Positions 30,701-38,854 of a stretch of DNA of 42,441 nucleotides are shown here, one piece after another. A model generated the notes under the pieces. That model had not been told where the DNA came from. It ran no database searches and was given only the letters and a program-made list of their open reading frames with translations. Source of the DNA: a virus. How positions within the stretch are numbered: the stretch's first letter is position 1; each line of letters opens with the position of its first letter. The position numbers and the translations under genes were made by a program. The stretch covers positions 1-42,441 of the IMG/VR virus record IMGVR_UViG_3300046467_000257; one strand, given 5' to 3'.

Positions 30701-32146
30701 TTCAGTTCTACCCTTTATTGGATCAGGAACTTTTATAATTCCGGGGCTTGGTTTTGCAAGCCTTGTTGCTTCCTGTTGTGCCTGTAACTTAGCAAGCTGA
30801 TCCCCAAAATATTCTGACCTTCTTTGTTTAAGGACTGCACTTGCATCTTGGACTGCCCCCACTCCACCTCTAATCGGCCCACCAGCAAGACCACCACCTA
30901 TGAAAGCCTCCTCAAGCTGTTCGGCTTCTTCTCCGGGTTTGTAAAAATCACCCTTTTGCCCTGCTTTCGCAAATGCCTTCTTTGCAGTTTCTTGAATTAC
31001 TTTTTGCTGAGCAGCCTCCGTTCCTGCCTCTCCAAAGAAACCTGTGGCTGTCCTTGCTACTGGTTTTTTAATTACTTCAACAGCAAATTTCCTAGCCGCA
31101 GATTTGCCAGCGTGTTTCTCTATGTACTTGGTAAGTGCAGGTACACCAATCTTTGCTAGTGCAGTCTTTGGGATACCCCTTACAACAAGTCCTAACCCCA
31201 CAATTTCCAATGCACCAGCAATCAATCCTCCTGCTTCTGCCAATTCTAGCTGTGTTTTACTATCCAACCCCGGAATTGACCTTATTTCATGGTTCACCTC
31301 TGCTTCCAAGAGCAGGGGTGATGCAAGCCCCATTGTCACCATACCTGCTAACATTGATGGCCCAGTTGAACCAGCCAATCCTACAAGGTAATCTGTGAAG
31401 TTAGTTCCAAACTCTGTTTCCTTCCATGACAATGGACGGCCTAAAGCACTTGACTTTTTAAACCATTTTTCTGCTTCTTCAAGCAGCTCTATTTCTTGTT
31501 CCTTGCTTAGTTTTTCCCGATCTGGTCTATATTTTGGCGGCCCCATCATTGATGCTCCAATTGCCGCATACGGAGAAAGACCAGCAATCTTTTGCAGATA
31601 TAACTCTGGGTTTTCCCGGTAGGCTTTTTCCTTATCTGCCCAGAGAGTCAGCATCCTTCCTGCTAATCCATAAGAGCCAGATTTAATGGAGTCTATCAAA
31701 TCTGTGTTAGTGAAAGCCTTTGGTTGCTCTTGTGGCTCCTCCATATCCATAGTAATGGGATGGTCGTAGTACATTGGATAACCTTCGGAGCTGGGCTGTA
31801 TCGGCAGGGTAGGATCAGCTTCATGGATTTGTGGGGAGTAAGGTCTGGTGTCAGGGACGGCTGGTTTTTGAGTTGTCCACTCAGTTGCAGACTCCATACC
31901 GGTGGGGGGTATAATTGTCTGGACGAAGTCAGGCTCCGCAATGATCCTATCAATTGCTGAACTTACTGGAGCAATTTCTTCTGGGGGGAATGTGGTTTCT
32001 TCTGGGACAACTTCTGGGACAACTTCTGGAGAGTCTAAATCATCGAAAAGATGGTCAAACTGGTTGTCTTGGGATATGTTGGCCTGAACCCCTAAATCCG
32101 GGGTTGCCGAATCTTCAGAGAATAAATGGTCGAATTGTGTTGCCAC
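24698..32146 (-). CDS. Giant polyvalent virion protein (2482 residues), ejected with DNA
   Basis: This is the last and largest late gene, in the place of the biggest T7-like ejection protein. A helical, Gly/Ala-rich membrane-active-looking stretch lies at about 250-345, and a long acidic low-complexity region at about 630-740. A ParB/DdrB-like domain contains SGNGRT (815-820). A zinc-peptidase-type HEWGH (1332-1336) is followed by an LPD1-like segment around W1457 with ELFARAFEAYV. Hydrophobic segments occur near the C-terminus. Such multi-domain polyvalent proteins are known to enter host cells with phage DNA and counter host factors. The start is GTG with GGGGGAA upstream, one base from the previous stop. 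Enzyme activities are inferred from motifs. Confidence 0.82.
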   Translation of the reverse strand: MATQFDHLFSEDSATPDLGVQANISQDNQFDHLFDDLDSPEVVPEVVPEETTFPPEEIAPVSSAIDRIIAEPDFVQTIIPPTGMESATEWTTQKPAVPDTRPYSPQIHEADPTLPIQPSSEGYPMYYDHPITMDMEEPQEQPKAFTNTDLIDSIKSGSYGLAGRMLTLWADKEKAYRENPELYLQKIAGLSPYAAIGASMMGPPKYRPDREKLSKEQEIELLEEAEKWFKKSSALGRPLSWKETEFGTNFTDYLVGLAGSTGPSMLAGMVTMGLASPLLLEAEVNHEIRSIPGLDSKTQLELAEAGGLIAGALEIVGLGLVVRGIPKTALAKIGVPALTKYIEKHAGKSAARKFAVEVIKKPVARTATGFFGEAGTEAAQQKVIQETAKKAFAKAGQKGDFYKPGEEAEQLEEAFIGGGLAGGPIRGGVGAVQDASAVLKQRRSEYFGDQLAKLQAQQEATRLAKPSPGIIKVPDPIKGRTEKFVPETPANVGERPTKPFEPIDKTQRTSVRLPTGKLTPDTRPEEEVASGSQTLDVSTPLSKGVSPTEDQEPSAFSDAAKIEYQIVRSQGHKSRWVVKYKNSEFREGERDKWHTLFEGRLYKTKKAALGQFNAMFPEGDKTEVSPEQESTVEEVVVETEPETIAKGSEDEKAKLKEYEEAAEKTFQEGEKEGEIKLTEDEKVEEVVEEEVEVEEEVVEEKPKVREKIIPPQTVKAKKLVSEGEPGFKRKAIQGTNATVVTPDGSMEVGRNLVILDLSEVEFARDRLQGRDRGRQQSADLARNRAVKFDPAQVVEPIRTSESGPPLITPSGVILSGNGRTLTITELYDNPDLSVQKEKYLAELKKLGDIEGMERPILVQRIKTDEWGKTEKQQYEQAVKFADASNISKVDTMSTFERAKSDGKVLKTIAHLMKSSDVKAATNSDFIQQFAAKAVSDTEAGDFFQANGRDISVSGIRRIEDALLTAAYGENETVLAALEDPDNKIKSLKSAMLNAAPRFSEVANKIDKGDIPADMDIAPYIIEAVEKIKAFKETRTTLADDQRQDKLFEQEETELSESLIEAFYNDDGDRTRSKEFITKVLTRTVDKILAQDYSAGIPGLEQFSETAPIGDVLAESIKETKAEQEIKDAKAKKKKKQGELEIDEGDRPTVPKGSPSGRESVRAAPQKGTKGILTKTKEISSSVREQIFVDMAMQDESMSADLDLESRIAILRNLPPKVLAKRMQKMVEEKFRFKFVDDELPKGMLVYKQPAPPTVEVTINNMMNLYQNGEGMAAALGIPLQFMGLDGTLGLQGRLRSGKFPAWYNPNPAQMQVGGHTIFPFITITGRSQAFAHEWGHALDYHILTKLGEGWHSGMSGRLRGKEAADAWLSNVPAPERFKFAFADLLNSLFYEHGADAAAIMDLQQKLTKARSQKVIDKYNRQIQELKDGMSKKHLDKSKFKLGAEYIGDMPGQNAEYWSEPTELFARAFEAYVAHIVTQQAHTHKDTFNGNKIQLGEAVNPKMPGTEYLGMPNSDYIMTAKDVSSYALIDKMFPQESDRLNIFSKFDDLFDAMADVFYKDEEAASAKEGPIHDYPTLYKPEPQAPLITKTGWQEGTAVTKRKANRWKKRQDRLAKRKLKYRDVGRLKNAYYKMRDLVWSTYIGSKQGNFESYQRRYPHIKEIEKIMNLVMPDPGGERFTSNTWNDAVPRELRRRAFIFKNLSNKWKAEAFTEEDLKTLRLFATSDPETLAKAKRGEIDKNILGYAKDMRKMLNSLWDYANNNHVEMNFLDKNAYLPRMIDLSLVHGDQQGFLNQAKKLYKNVIWKNDHGILDTTSSDQLVSIGDIAGEKDYRDLNEAINKLARLSKRVKRLKDEITEMEDSKEYIENKEEKIGEVQEKIDEIMAHEDTVEIMTEGYEAISDEWAKAGASDWRVRLFVKAGEDPSKSSPIGGKFTKSRKLPKEADTIMVDFYLSPVDAIQSYITSLVRKVEYERLFGRHKIPVGDKRKPGSMQLRDYKEYLFDKMAEKGVHENDIHMMRYDLDGILGRTAPIDTGTMKTLNTFHSFALMSLLPRAVATSLPEPFVAGIKMRSTMKGLKTFVHTLDELLGKVNKDAAQRTQLKKQIGAILGVFDDPDIGEMMAERMGGHLADDPRNQERMNTFFVRTALQGVTNAQRRATMLVSFQYLRELGDQYNNPVGMSKEAIAKNKKAAEMELMDLGIPKNQLKEFSEYMTNVYKNNISPDSLMLSDGTLTEMAQLLSISTLRITDRSIQNPMISSRPRYAETVVGRLVYSIQSFNYSFTRNVLTAEFKRYQRDKKHLGSITANANAAKLMGPIFQLYIGHVMVSALRMYLLDREKWEEKKKEGEFTLEKYLAEISFNRSGALGFIEPWYQSYRAVRYRRDLATSIVGATPGYYMLPATNIIEYFIDETNSPNTTSAEKKALEAFYTLVITPTIVAAVSNPTFLANLGPLGTLLAGLFAMVGTSKTAKTTASKAVVKAIYD

Positions 32147-32147
32147 G

Positions 32148-33872
32148 TTATTCCCCCGGTGGTGCAGGTAGAAGCTCCTCCACCCATTGCTCTAATTTCT
32201 GTGTTGCTTGATCTTTAGTAAGACCTAACTTCTGGATCATTGACTTGAGAATTTGCGTTCTTGGTGTGATACCTTGTGCATTTTTAACATCAAGTTTATC
32301 TAATTTACCAGTTTCAGCCAACTCCATAATATCACCATACATTTCGTCATGGGCCTCACCCGGCATATCAGGGACATCCTCATCGCCCCCAAGAAATTCG
32401 GGCCAAAAGTTACCGATCCCACCTTTATCTGCCGGAGCTTTTAGTGGAGCAGGTTTTGGAATCATTTTCAATTTCATCTGATTTGCAAACTTCTCTGCCT
32501 CATTTGTAGCTCTTTCTTCTGCGTATTTCTGGAGATGTGGAGAAAGCAACTGCTGTAAGGCATTTTTATTGTTCATATTGGCTTTCTGTAATATCTTTAC
32601 ATTACGGGCCATATTTACGTCATCCGTCCGTGCTTTTGCCAGCTCTATTTGTTGTTCTCCCTTCCGGATTTTTACCTGCAATTCCTCCGCTTGAGCCTTG
32701 ATCTTCGGGTCAAGGGCATCCAATTCTTTCTTACTCATTGAAGCTAGGTTTACGGCTTTCTCTTTTTGAGCAACTGCCTTCCCTTTCCCTGCCCTTGCTG
32801 TTTCCACTTCTAATAGCTTCAGCGTTTCAGCGTGTTTTTGGTTAAGAGCGGCAATCTTTGCATTGTCTGTTTCTTTCAATAATTTTTGTTTAAGGGTATC
32901 GAGTTTTACCTCCAACGCCCTTTTATCAAGATACAACTCACCACCTTTAGCTTCATCTTCCTTCTGTGCAATACTTGTTTCTGCCACCTTTTTCTTAACA
33001 GTTTCCTTGGCTCCTAGTGTTTTTTGTATCTCTGTCTTTATTGTCTGATCGAGTAACTCCCTTCTCTTTTTAGCCGTTGTTGCCTGTTGGAATCCTTGAT
33101 TCCAATTAATTAATACTCTATCCTGTATTTCTTTTATTTTTTCAGCATTTAGTTTGCCAGCATTACCCGTTCTTGCTAAAACTTCCGCAGTTCTTTCATT
33201 TGCTAATTCTACGTTAGCAACTCCCAGATTTTTTGCTGCCGTTGTTCTTGCTTCAAAAAGACCTACTTTACCAGTAGTTTCACTCTTACCCCTAGCGCCA
33301 GAATAATCCATGTCCGTACCAACCTGACCACCTTGTAACGTGCGTATCAGTCTTGCCCAGCGTTCTTGATCACCTTCGGAATAACCCCTTGCAGGTACAG
33401 TAACATTAGATATGCCGGGCCGTCCCTGTGGCCCTGTGAACACACGTTTGGCGTGTTCTGGAGAACCGCCTACTTCCAATCTTTTTGCTAGTGAAGCTAT
33501 TAAGTTCCCCTTATCAACTGCCTGTTTCTGAAGCTGTGCTTTGCCTTCCTGTTCAGCTATTTGTGATGCAAGCATAGCTTCCTTACTTAACCCTCCCCCT
33601 ATGTCAGTAGAACTTGTAGTGGCAGCCCTTAAAAGTCTTCCGTCATCACTCAAGCCCTCTTGCCCAAGCGCAGCTTTCATTGCTTCAACTAACATACTCT
33701 GCTGAGTGTTTTTTAATTGCTGTCCTTCAGTCTTAGACGTTGTCAGATAGTCACTCATGTTTCTGGATCGCCTACCTCCGGCTCCAGAATCAACACCCAT
33801 CATTTTTTTCACATTATCAACTAGACCTGTGATATCTGGGTTTTTATATTTGTAGTTTTCTGACCAAGCCAT
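32148..33872 (-). CDS. Internal virion (ejection) protein, coiled-coil
   Basis: This 574-residue protein is mostly helical and rich in Lys, Glu, Ala and Gln, with long coiled-coil-like stretches (KVDTLKQKLL-type repeats; KAVAQKEKAV; KAQAEELQVKIRKGEQQIEL). Near the N-terminus are GVDSGAGGRRSRNMSDYLTT and LSKEAMLASQIAEQEGK. It lies between a small membrane-segment protein and the giant protein, where T7-like phages encode the middle ejection protein. AGGATAAAAT precedes the ATG. A part in the DNA-ejection tube is inferred from position and shape. Confidence 0.72.
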   Translation of the reverse strand: MAWSENYKYKNPDITGLVDNVKKMMGVDSGAGGRRSRNMSDYLTTSKTEGQQLKNTQQSMLVEAMKAALGQEGLSDDGRLLRAATTSSTDIGGGLSKEAMLASQIAEQEGKAQLQKQAVDKGNLIASLAKRLEVGGSPEHAKRVFTGPQGRPGISNVTVPARGYSEGDQERWARLIRTLQGGQVGTDMDYSGARGKSETTGKVGLFEARTTAAKNLGVANVELANERTAEVLARTGNAGKLNAEKIKEIQDRVLINWNQGFQQATTAKKRRELLDQTIKTEIQKTLGAKETVKKKVAETSIAQKEDEAKGGELYLDKRALEVKLDTLKQKLLKETDNAKIAALNQKHAETLKLLEVETARAGKGKAVAQKEKAVNLASMSKKELDALDPKIKAQAEELQVKIRKGEQQIELAKARTDDVNMARNVKILQKANMNNKNALQQLLSPHLQKYAEERATNEAEKFANQMKLKMIPKPAPLKAPADKGGIGNFWPEFLGGDEDVPDMPGEAHDEMYGDIMELAETGKLDKLDVKNAQGITPRTQILKSMIQKLGLTKDQATQKLEQWVEELLPAPPGE

Positions 33873-33880
33873 ATTTTATC

Positions 33881-34441
33881 CTACGTTACGTTTTTGTTTA
33901 AACCATAAGTCATTCCAGCTCCTCCTAGCTGTGACAGCAAATCTCCCATTCGATCATATTCCTTCCCCTTGAGATTCTTTAATTGAAAATCTAATAAATC
34001 TTGTCCAGCTCTTGTTTGTTGTTGTCCATAAGCTCCTGTTGTTTGTGCTTTCATTAGTTCTGGAGCCAAACTGGCAATCAATCCACCAACATTATCCACG
34101 TTTGCCAAGGCATCTCCAAACTGTCCCAATTCAAAATTTCCCTTATCTTCCAGAGCTTGACCTTCAGTAGACACAATCTGGTTACTAAGATTTGGCGATG
34201 GCGATTCCCATGTTTCAGGAACATAACTTGCCGATGGACTTTTAAAGGAAGCATGATCCTTGTCAAATTTGTTCAGGGCTTCATTCATTGCAGTTGACGA
34301 TCTATCATAGGTCTTTTTACGATCTGCACGTTCAATATCTGAAAAACCCTTTTGTTCATCCTTTACCTTTTCAAACTTCTGGTTCTTTCTATGTATCCCC
34401 ATAGCAGATGCAATTGCTGCTGCAATTAAAATCCAAGGCAT
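33881..34441 (-). CDS. Small internal virion protein with N-terminal membrane segment
   Basis: This 186-residue protein starts MPWILIAAAIASAMGIHRKN, a short hydrophobic segment. A charged helix (KFEKVKDEQKGFSDIERADR) and a Gly/Gln-rich end (AYGQQQTRAGQDLLDFQLKN) follow. The layout resembles the smallest ejection protein of T7-like phages, which inserts into the outer membrane. It heads a trio of 186, 574 and 2482 residues that parallels T7 gp14, gp15 and gp16 in order and relative size. Similarity is by architecture only. Confidence 0.7.
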   Translation of the reverse strand: MPWILIAAAIASAMGIHRKNQKFEKVKDEQKGFSDIERADRKKTYDRSSTAMNEALNKFDKDHASFKSPSASYVPETWESPSPNLSNQIVSTEGQALEDKGNFELGQFGDALANVDNVGGLIASLAPELMKAQTTGAYGQQQTRAGQDLLDFQLKNLKGKEYDRMGDLLSQLGGAGMTYGLNKNVT

Positions 34442-34450
34442 AATAGCTCC

Positions 34451-36124
34451 TTAATTAATAGTTGATGATGAACCGCCACTACCAAATGGTGACGATGTAT
34501 AAGTAGGCACTTTTGACTTTGCCTTTTTTGTCTTCCTCACAGATGATTTTCCTGTTGATCCGTCTACTCCAGAAGCACCGGCATCTCCAGTAACTCCGGG
34601 GGTAGTAGTACCAGAAGGGTAAATCCTTTTAAACTCTTCCAGAAAATTAAAGTCTTGCCCCTCTAAATCCATTAGATCAGCATTATAATTATCACTTTCT
34701 GGATCATAAGCAGACAAATCCAAACCTACATTGGTAATGTTACCCTCATCATCCTCTGCCCCCTCTACATCAAATGTCCAATCACTTAAAGCAGACAAAT
34801 CCGTACCACCATATAATTCTTGAACTTCCGCTGTTTGGGCATCAAGCCATGTATCGAACTCCCCTTGGGCAAGATCACTATAAGCAGTAGCACCGGGATC
34901 AAGTAATGCCGTATCTGCTAAAACTCCTGCATCAACTGCTGCAAGTCCTTCATCATAAGCAGTTTGATCCCAGACTCCACTTAATTTAAAATCATCGTAC
35001 ACTCCTTCTAGGGCAGCATCATACGCTGTTTGGCGTTCATCTGCGAATTCACCACGATAATTCTCTGCAAGTCCAGACATATAATCTGTACCATAAGTAC
35101 CAGTACCAAAATCGGTGAGTGTTCCTAGTGCAGTATCTCTTGCAGTATCGAATCGGGCATTAACCATATCTGCCTCTCCCTGAGTCCAATACATCTGCCC
35201 ATCTTTTCCCTGATACTCTGGTTTGAGATCAAGTTCTGCTGCCATTGCATTAAACTCTTCATCACTCATCCCATCATCATCATCATCATCAGGATCAGGG
35301 TCAGGATCAGGGTCAGCGGTTACTTGATCCAAGAGTCCCATTTCTTCTAATTCCTCATCAGTATAACCTTCTAATGAGTCATCCATAGTATCACCCCCAA
35401 AACCTTCTTCGTCTCTCAATAAACCTGCCGAATCATCAATTAGGCCTTCATCATTCTCTTGTGCTTCATAATCTAATTCTTCTGAATCCTTATCCCCAAA
35501 TTCTTCTGCGTCCACTCCTCCCCTGTATTCGTCCTCCCTTCTCCCTTCTTCCAACACCCTAAATCTTCTCTCTACCTCCTGTTGATGTCTCTGATGCAAT
35601 TGTCTCTTTCTTTCTGTTTCGGCTGCTTCCCTCGCTCTTGCAGCCCTATCTGCTTCAGCCTGTCTTCGGGTTGCTTCTGCCTGTTGTGCGGCTCTTGCCT
35701 CTGCCTGTCTCTTCTCTTCAGCAAGTCTTCTAGTCCTTGCCCAATTCGATTCTCCCCCACCGCCTGTATCCATTCCAGAGCCGATATTTCCACCAGTAGA
35801 ACCGGAGCCAGATTGACCACCACCATAACTACCTGAGTCATTCAAGGTAGGAATCTTTTCACCTTTATATTCAACAAAATCAAAAGGACGAGTATTCTGA
35901 GCGGCAAGTGCCTTTATTTTCGGGCCAGAACCAGAAGAATACCCAGCATCCTTATCTTCCCAACGGAGAGTGTTAAGAGCATGGGCTTCTAAATCCGTAA
36001 GGACGGCAACTTGATGGGTGTCATCAACCCTTCCTCTACCTTCTCCTTTTGGTAATTGTGGTTTGTTCTTTCCTGAACCACCCATTGCCTTAGTCATATT
36101 TGCTACTAGATCGTTTTTAGCCAC
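34451..36124 (-). CDS. Acidic, low-complexity structural protein, unknown (557 residues)
   Basis: Three parts are visible. A Gly/Ser-rich linker (SGSYGGGQSGSGSTGGNIGS) leads into a highly charged RQAEADRAARAREAAETERK-type helix (about 130-210). An Asp-rich region follows, with alternating Asp-Pro then six Asp (near 275-290). Last comes a repetitive Asp/Tyr/Gly-rich domain with YDAALEGVYDDFKL and YDEGLAAVDAGVL. The DNA over the Asp stretch is a run of GAT/CCT-like triplets (35273-35320), prone to slippage. The gene overlaps the previous one by eight bases. It is probably a virion or tail component; no family is recognised. Confidence 0.65.
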   Translation of the reverse strand: MAKNDLVANMTKAMGGSGKNKPQLPKGEGRGRVDDTHQVAVLTDLEAHALNTLRWEDKDAGYSSGSGPKIKALAAQNTRPFDFVEYKGEKIPTLNDSGSYGGGQSGSGSTGGNIGSGMDTGGGGESNWARTRRLAEEKRQAEARAAQQAEATRRQAEADRAARAREAAETERKRQLHQRHQQEVERRFRVLEEGRREDEYRGGVDAEEFGDKDSEELDYEAQENDEGLIDDSAGLLRDEEGFGGDTMDDSLEGYTDEELEEMGLLDQVTADPDPDPDPDDDDDDGMSDEEFNAMAAELDLKPEYQGKDGQMYWTQGEADMVNARFDTARDTALGTLTDFGTGTYGTDYMSGLAENYRGEFADERQTAYDAALEGVYDDFKLSGVWDQTAYDEGLAAVDAGVLADTALLDPGATAYSDLAQGEFDTWLDAQTAEVQELYGGTDLSALSDWTFDVEGAEDDEGNITNVGLDLSAYDPESDNYNADLMDLEGQDFNFLEEFKRIYPSGTTTPGVTGDAGASGVDGSTGKSSVRKTKKAKSKVPTYTSSPFGSGGSSSTIN

Positions 36125-36746
36125 CTTGACCTCCTCTATATGTGTTCATTAAACGTCTCCTATCATCAATCTCTCTTTGAGTGGCAAGCCCCTCTGTGAT
36201 TGAAGCAAAAACGTCAACTAATGGTTCGTATGTAGCTGGAGCGTTAATCAGTCCAGCCTCCCTAGCTGCTGTAGCTCCCATCATTGCAGGATCGGCATTT
36301 GCGATATTTAGAGCGTGCATATCACGCCTTGCTTTGGCAATATCACCCTTATAAGTAAATGCATCTTTATCTGCTCTCTGTCCAGAAAGTATTTGTTGTT
36401 TTTTCCAAGCCTTTGCTGCATCTGCTCTTGCCTTGAGATTGGTTGATCCTTTCCGTCCACCTCTGGCTAAAGCATATTCCAACTCTTTCAGGGCATCATT
36501 ATACTGATCCTTTAGTTCAATATTTTCAAAATCTCTTCTAGCACCCCTGACTTTATCATAATCCTCTTGACCAAACTTATCAAAAACTTCATTGATTGCA
36601 TCTTCCGATTCTCGTTTTAGCCTTTCAGTATTCGCTCTCTCAGCAGCAGCAGCTTCTGCTTCAGAAGTATCCACATCAGGTCTTCTAAAGGGATTCATCG
36701 ACTCATAACTTTGCTGATCCCATAAATGTTTTTTTAACCAACTCAT
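36117..36746 (-). CDS. Helical virion-type protein, unknown (209 residues)
   Basis: This protein begins MSWLKKHLWDQQSYESMNPF and is largely helical and charged. An AEAAAAERANTERLKRESED segment is followed by ARADAAKAWKKQQILSG and EGLATQREIDDRRRLM. It sits between the tail nozzle and the acidic protein in the late unit and overlaps the next start by eight bases. No motif identifies it. A role as an internal virion or tail-assembly protein is inferred from position. Confidence 0.65.
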   Translation of the reverse strand: MSWLKKHLWDQQSYESMNPFRRPDVDTSEAEAAAAERANTERLKRESEDAINEVFDKFGQEDYDKVRGARRDFENIELKDQYNDALKELEYALARGGRKGSTNLKARADAAKAWKKQQILSGQRADKDAFTYKGDIAKARRDMHALNIANADPAMMGATAAREAGLINAPATYEPLVDVFASITEGLATQREIDDRRRLMNTYRGGQGG

Positions 36747-36748
36747 AT

Positions 36749-38854
36749 CTACCCTGCCTCATTTAATTCATAGTGTACTGCAACATTACCAATCTTGGCA
36801 GCTCCAGCTTTTGCGTTTGTCATCCTCAACGCAAGATGCGTGGAGGTACTAGATAATCCCACTCTTCCAAGTGAATAAGTTGACTTTCCTATCGTTGCCA
36901 CTTTTTCATATTGTGTAATATCTGTTGGATCAGTACCAACGTACAAGTCCCAATCATTCTCAAGTGTTGCATCCAGACCTGTCCACATTTTGTTGTGTGC
37001 AGACTTACCTGCATCCAAGAACGGAAGCTGAATCGTGACGGCTGATGAATCATAGGTTGTGTTAGCTTCTCCACCAAGGCTGTATATTGTATCTCCAGAA
37101 CGGCACAGGATTTGTTTGCCATCAAATGCCCAATCTGAAATCACAAACCCCGGTTCATACGTTGACCATGCAGAAATCTTTGAAGAAGGAAAATAACTAA
37201 ACACATACACTTTGTTACCAATTGCACAAAGATATCGCCCATCTCTAGGGTCTAGGATTGCACAGGCATTTCTAGTATCCTCATCTGAAATAGCCATATC
37301 ATCTATTACCAGATCATCTATCGGATTCCCTATATCACCCACAAAAGCCGCATTTGAAGAATCTCTGGACTTTACTGAACGCACCCCAGATCGTGACAAA
37401 TAATAAACATCACTATCGCCTATCTCCTGAATCGTTTTTCTTGCAACTGTACCAGAATTACCAATTACCTGTATTAAACTTCTTAAATCAGCATTAGGAT
37501 CAGCGTTCCAGATTTGTACTGAATCTGTAGCAAATATTGCCACATTCTCAAAATATGGTGCAATGCCCATTAATTCTGAAGACCCCTGTTGGTGGTTTGA
37601 TAAATCTTCTGTATTAACTCCAGCTTGGCTTTCATCACCCCATTCTGTAGGATCATTGATTTTGCTGGTGTGCCATAATGAATCAGACACAGAGTGCATC
37701 ATTGAATTAAATGATCTTACAAATCCACCTGTCACTACAGCAGTAGCACCTACTATTGCACCATAATTCGTATTGGGAATTGATGCTGTCCTTGTTACAT
37801 CACCTGTTGCTGTAACAACTACTGCCAGAGAATTTGTATCAGTACCACCTTCTTTTGCTATTATATTGACTGTAGCTCCGTATGACGTTGCCTCCCATTC
37901 TGGTGAACTTAGGGAATCGTTTATCTCTTCTGCAATCTTCTCCGCAGTATATGCGTGTGAAGTTTCCCAAAGTACAGAGTCATCTATTATACTAACTGAA
38001 TTTACTGTGATATCAGTAACAGCATTATCAACACCACCAGCCATATTAGATGTTGTTGCAACAAAATCTCCTTCTCCACTAAATGAAACAACAAACCCAT
38101 TCGGGTCTGTACCTACACCTGATGCAGTAATTGTAACTGCTGCTCCAGCGGAAGTTGCAGTATAATTAGGGACTGATGCATAATTCGTAATCGCATTGGC
38201 TATAGTAGTTGCTGTCGTTGAGTGAGAACCTGTATGTGAAACTGTACCAGAGATAATATCTCTATCATTTACCCTCAAATATCTTAATAAATTACCCGGA
38301 TTAAATGTTCCACCTGTGACAGTAAATGTTGCAGTTGCAGCCGTTCCTCCTGCTGTTCCTCCTGTTATATCAAACGATGTTCTTGATCTGGCTTCAATCC
38401 AATCTGCAATTCGGTTTGTAGGGTCACTTCCTCCAGTATAACCATTCCAGTAATGATAAATTGCACCACCCGAAAATTGAACGGCAGCGTATGGCTTACC
38501 CACTAAACTATATGTGTCTGAACTAAAAAAATCTACTCCCAGAACTTCTGTCATAACTTCACTTGAAATTGTACTTGGCGGTTGAAACCGAATATAGTTG
38601 ACGTTAGCTGGCACACCAGACATTGATGGTGCTGAAGCTGAACCAAAAACATAAATTTGCCCTCCTGCTGATGCTAGTCCGTGAGTGCCAGCCGGAAGAG
38701 TAGCGTAGGCTACAAATGCCTTCCGTTTCTCTATCTCACCCCCCCTGGAAATATGGCAGTTTGTGAGTGTTCTAGCTGAACCCGGAATTGAGGTTATTAC
38801 TGTCCTCCGTGTATCTAGTCCTGCCCTGAAATCTTCTACTAAAACGTATGGCAT
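36749..38854 (-). CDS. Tail nozzle (tubular B-like) protein
   Basis: This 701-residue protein begins MPYVLVEDFRAGLDTRRTVI, then TNCHISRGGEIEKRKAF. That opening is typical of podovirus nozzle or tail-tubular-B and P22 gp10-like proteins, which form the distal tail tube. Late in the sequence SAWSTYEPGFVISDWAFDGKQ suggests beta-propeller blades. Residues about 160-360 contain two related beta-rich modules, each with an ANAI/EEIN helix, a Tyr- or Trp-containing strand, a GTD(P/T)N turn and a final TG(E/D)-type strand. That looks like an inserted tandem domain. TAA-ATG joins it to the adaptor gene. Confidence 0.75.
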   Translation of the reverse strand: MPYVLVEDFRAGLDTRRTVITSIPGSARTLTNCHISRGGEIEKRKAFVAYATLPAGTHGLASAGGQIYVFGSASAPSMSGVPANVNYIRFQPPSTISSEVMTEVLGVDFFSSDTYSLVGKPYAAVQFSGGAIYHYWNGYTGGSDPTNRIADWIEARSRTSFDITGGTAGGTAATATFTVTGGTFNPGNLLRYLRVNDRDIISGTVSHTGSHSTTATTIANAITNYASVPNYTATSAGAAVTITASGVGTDPNGFVVSFSGEGDFVATTSNMAGGVDNAVTDITVNSVSIIDDSVLWETSHAYTAEKIAEEINDSLSSPEWEATSYGATVNIIAKEGGTDTNSLAVVVTATGDVTRTASIPNTNYGAIVGATAVVTGGFVRSFNSMMHSVSDSLWHTSKINDPTEWGDESQAGVNTEDLSNHQQGSSELMGIAPYFENVAIFATDSVQIWNADPNADLRSLIQVIGNSGTVARKTIQEIGDSDVYYLSRSGVRSVKSRDSSNAAFVGDIGNPIDDLVIDDMAISDEDTRNACAILDPRDGRYLCAIGNKVYVFSYFPSSKISAWSTYEPGFVISDWAFDGKQILCRSGDTIYSLGGEANTTYDSSAVTIQLPFLDAGKSAHNKMWTGLDATLENDWDLYVGTDPTDITQYEKVATIGKSTYSLGRVGLSSTSTHLALRMTNAKAGAAKIGNVAVHYELNEAG

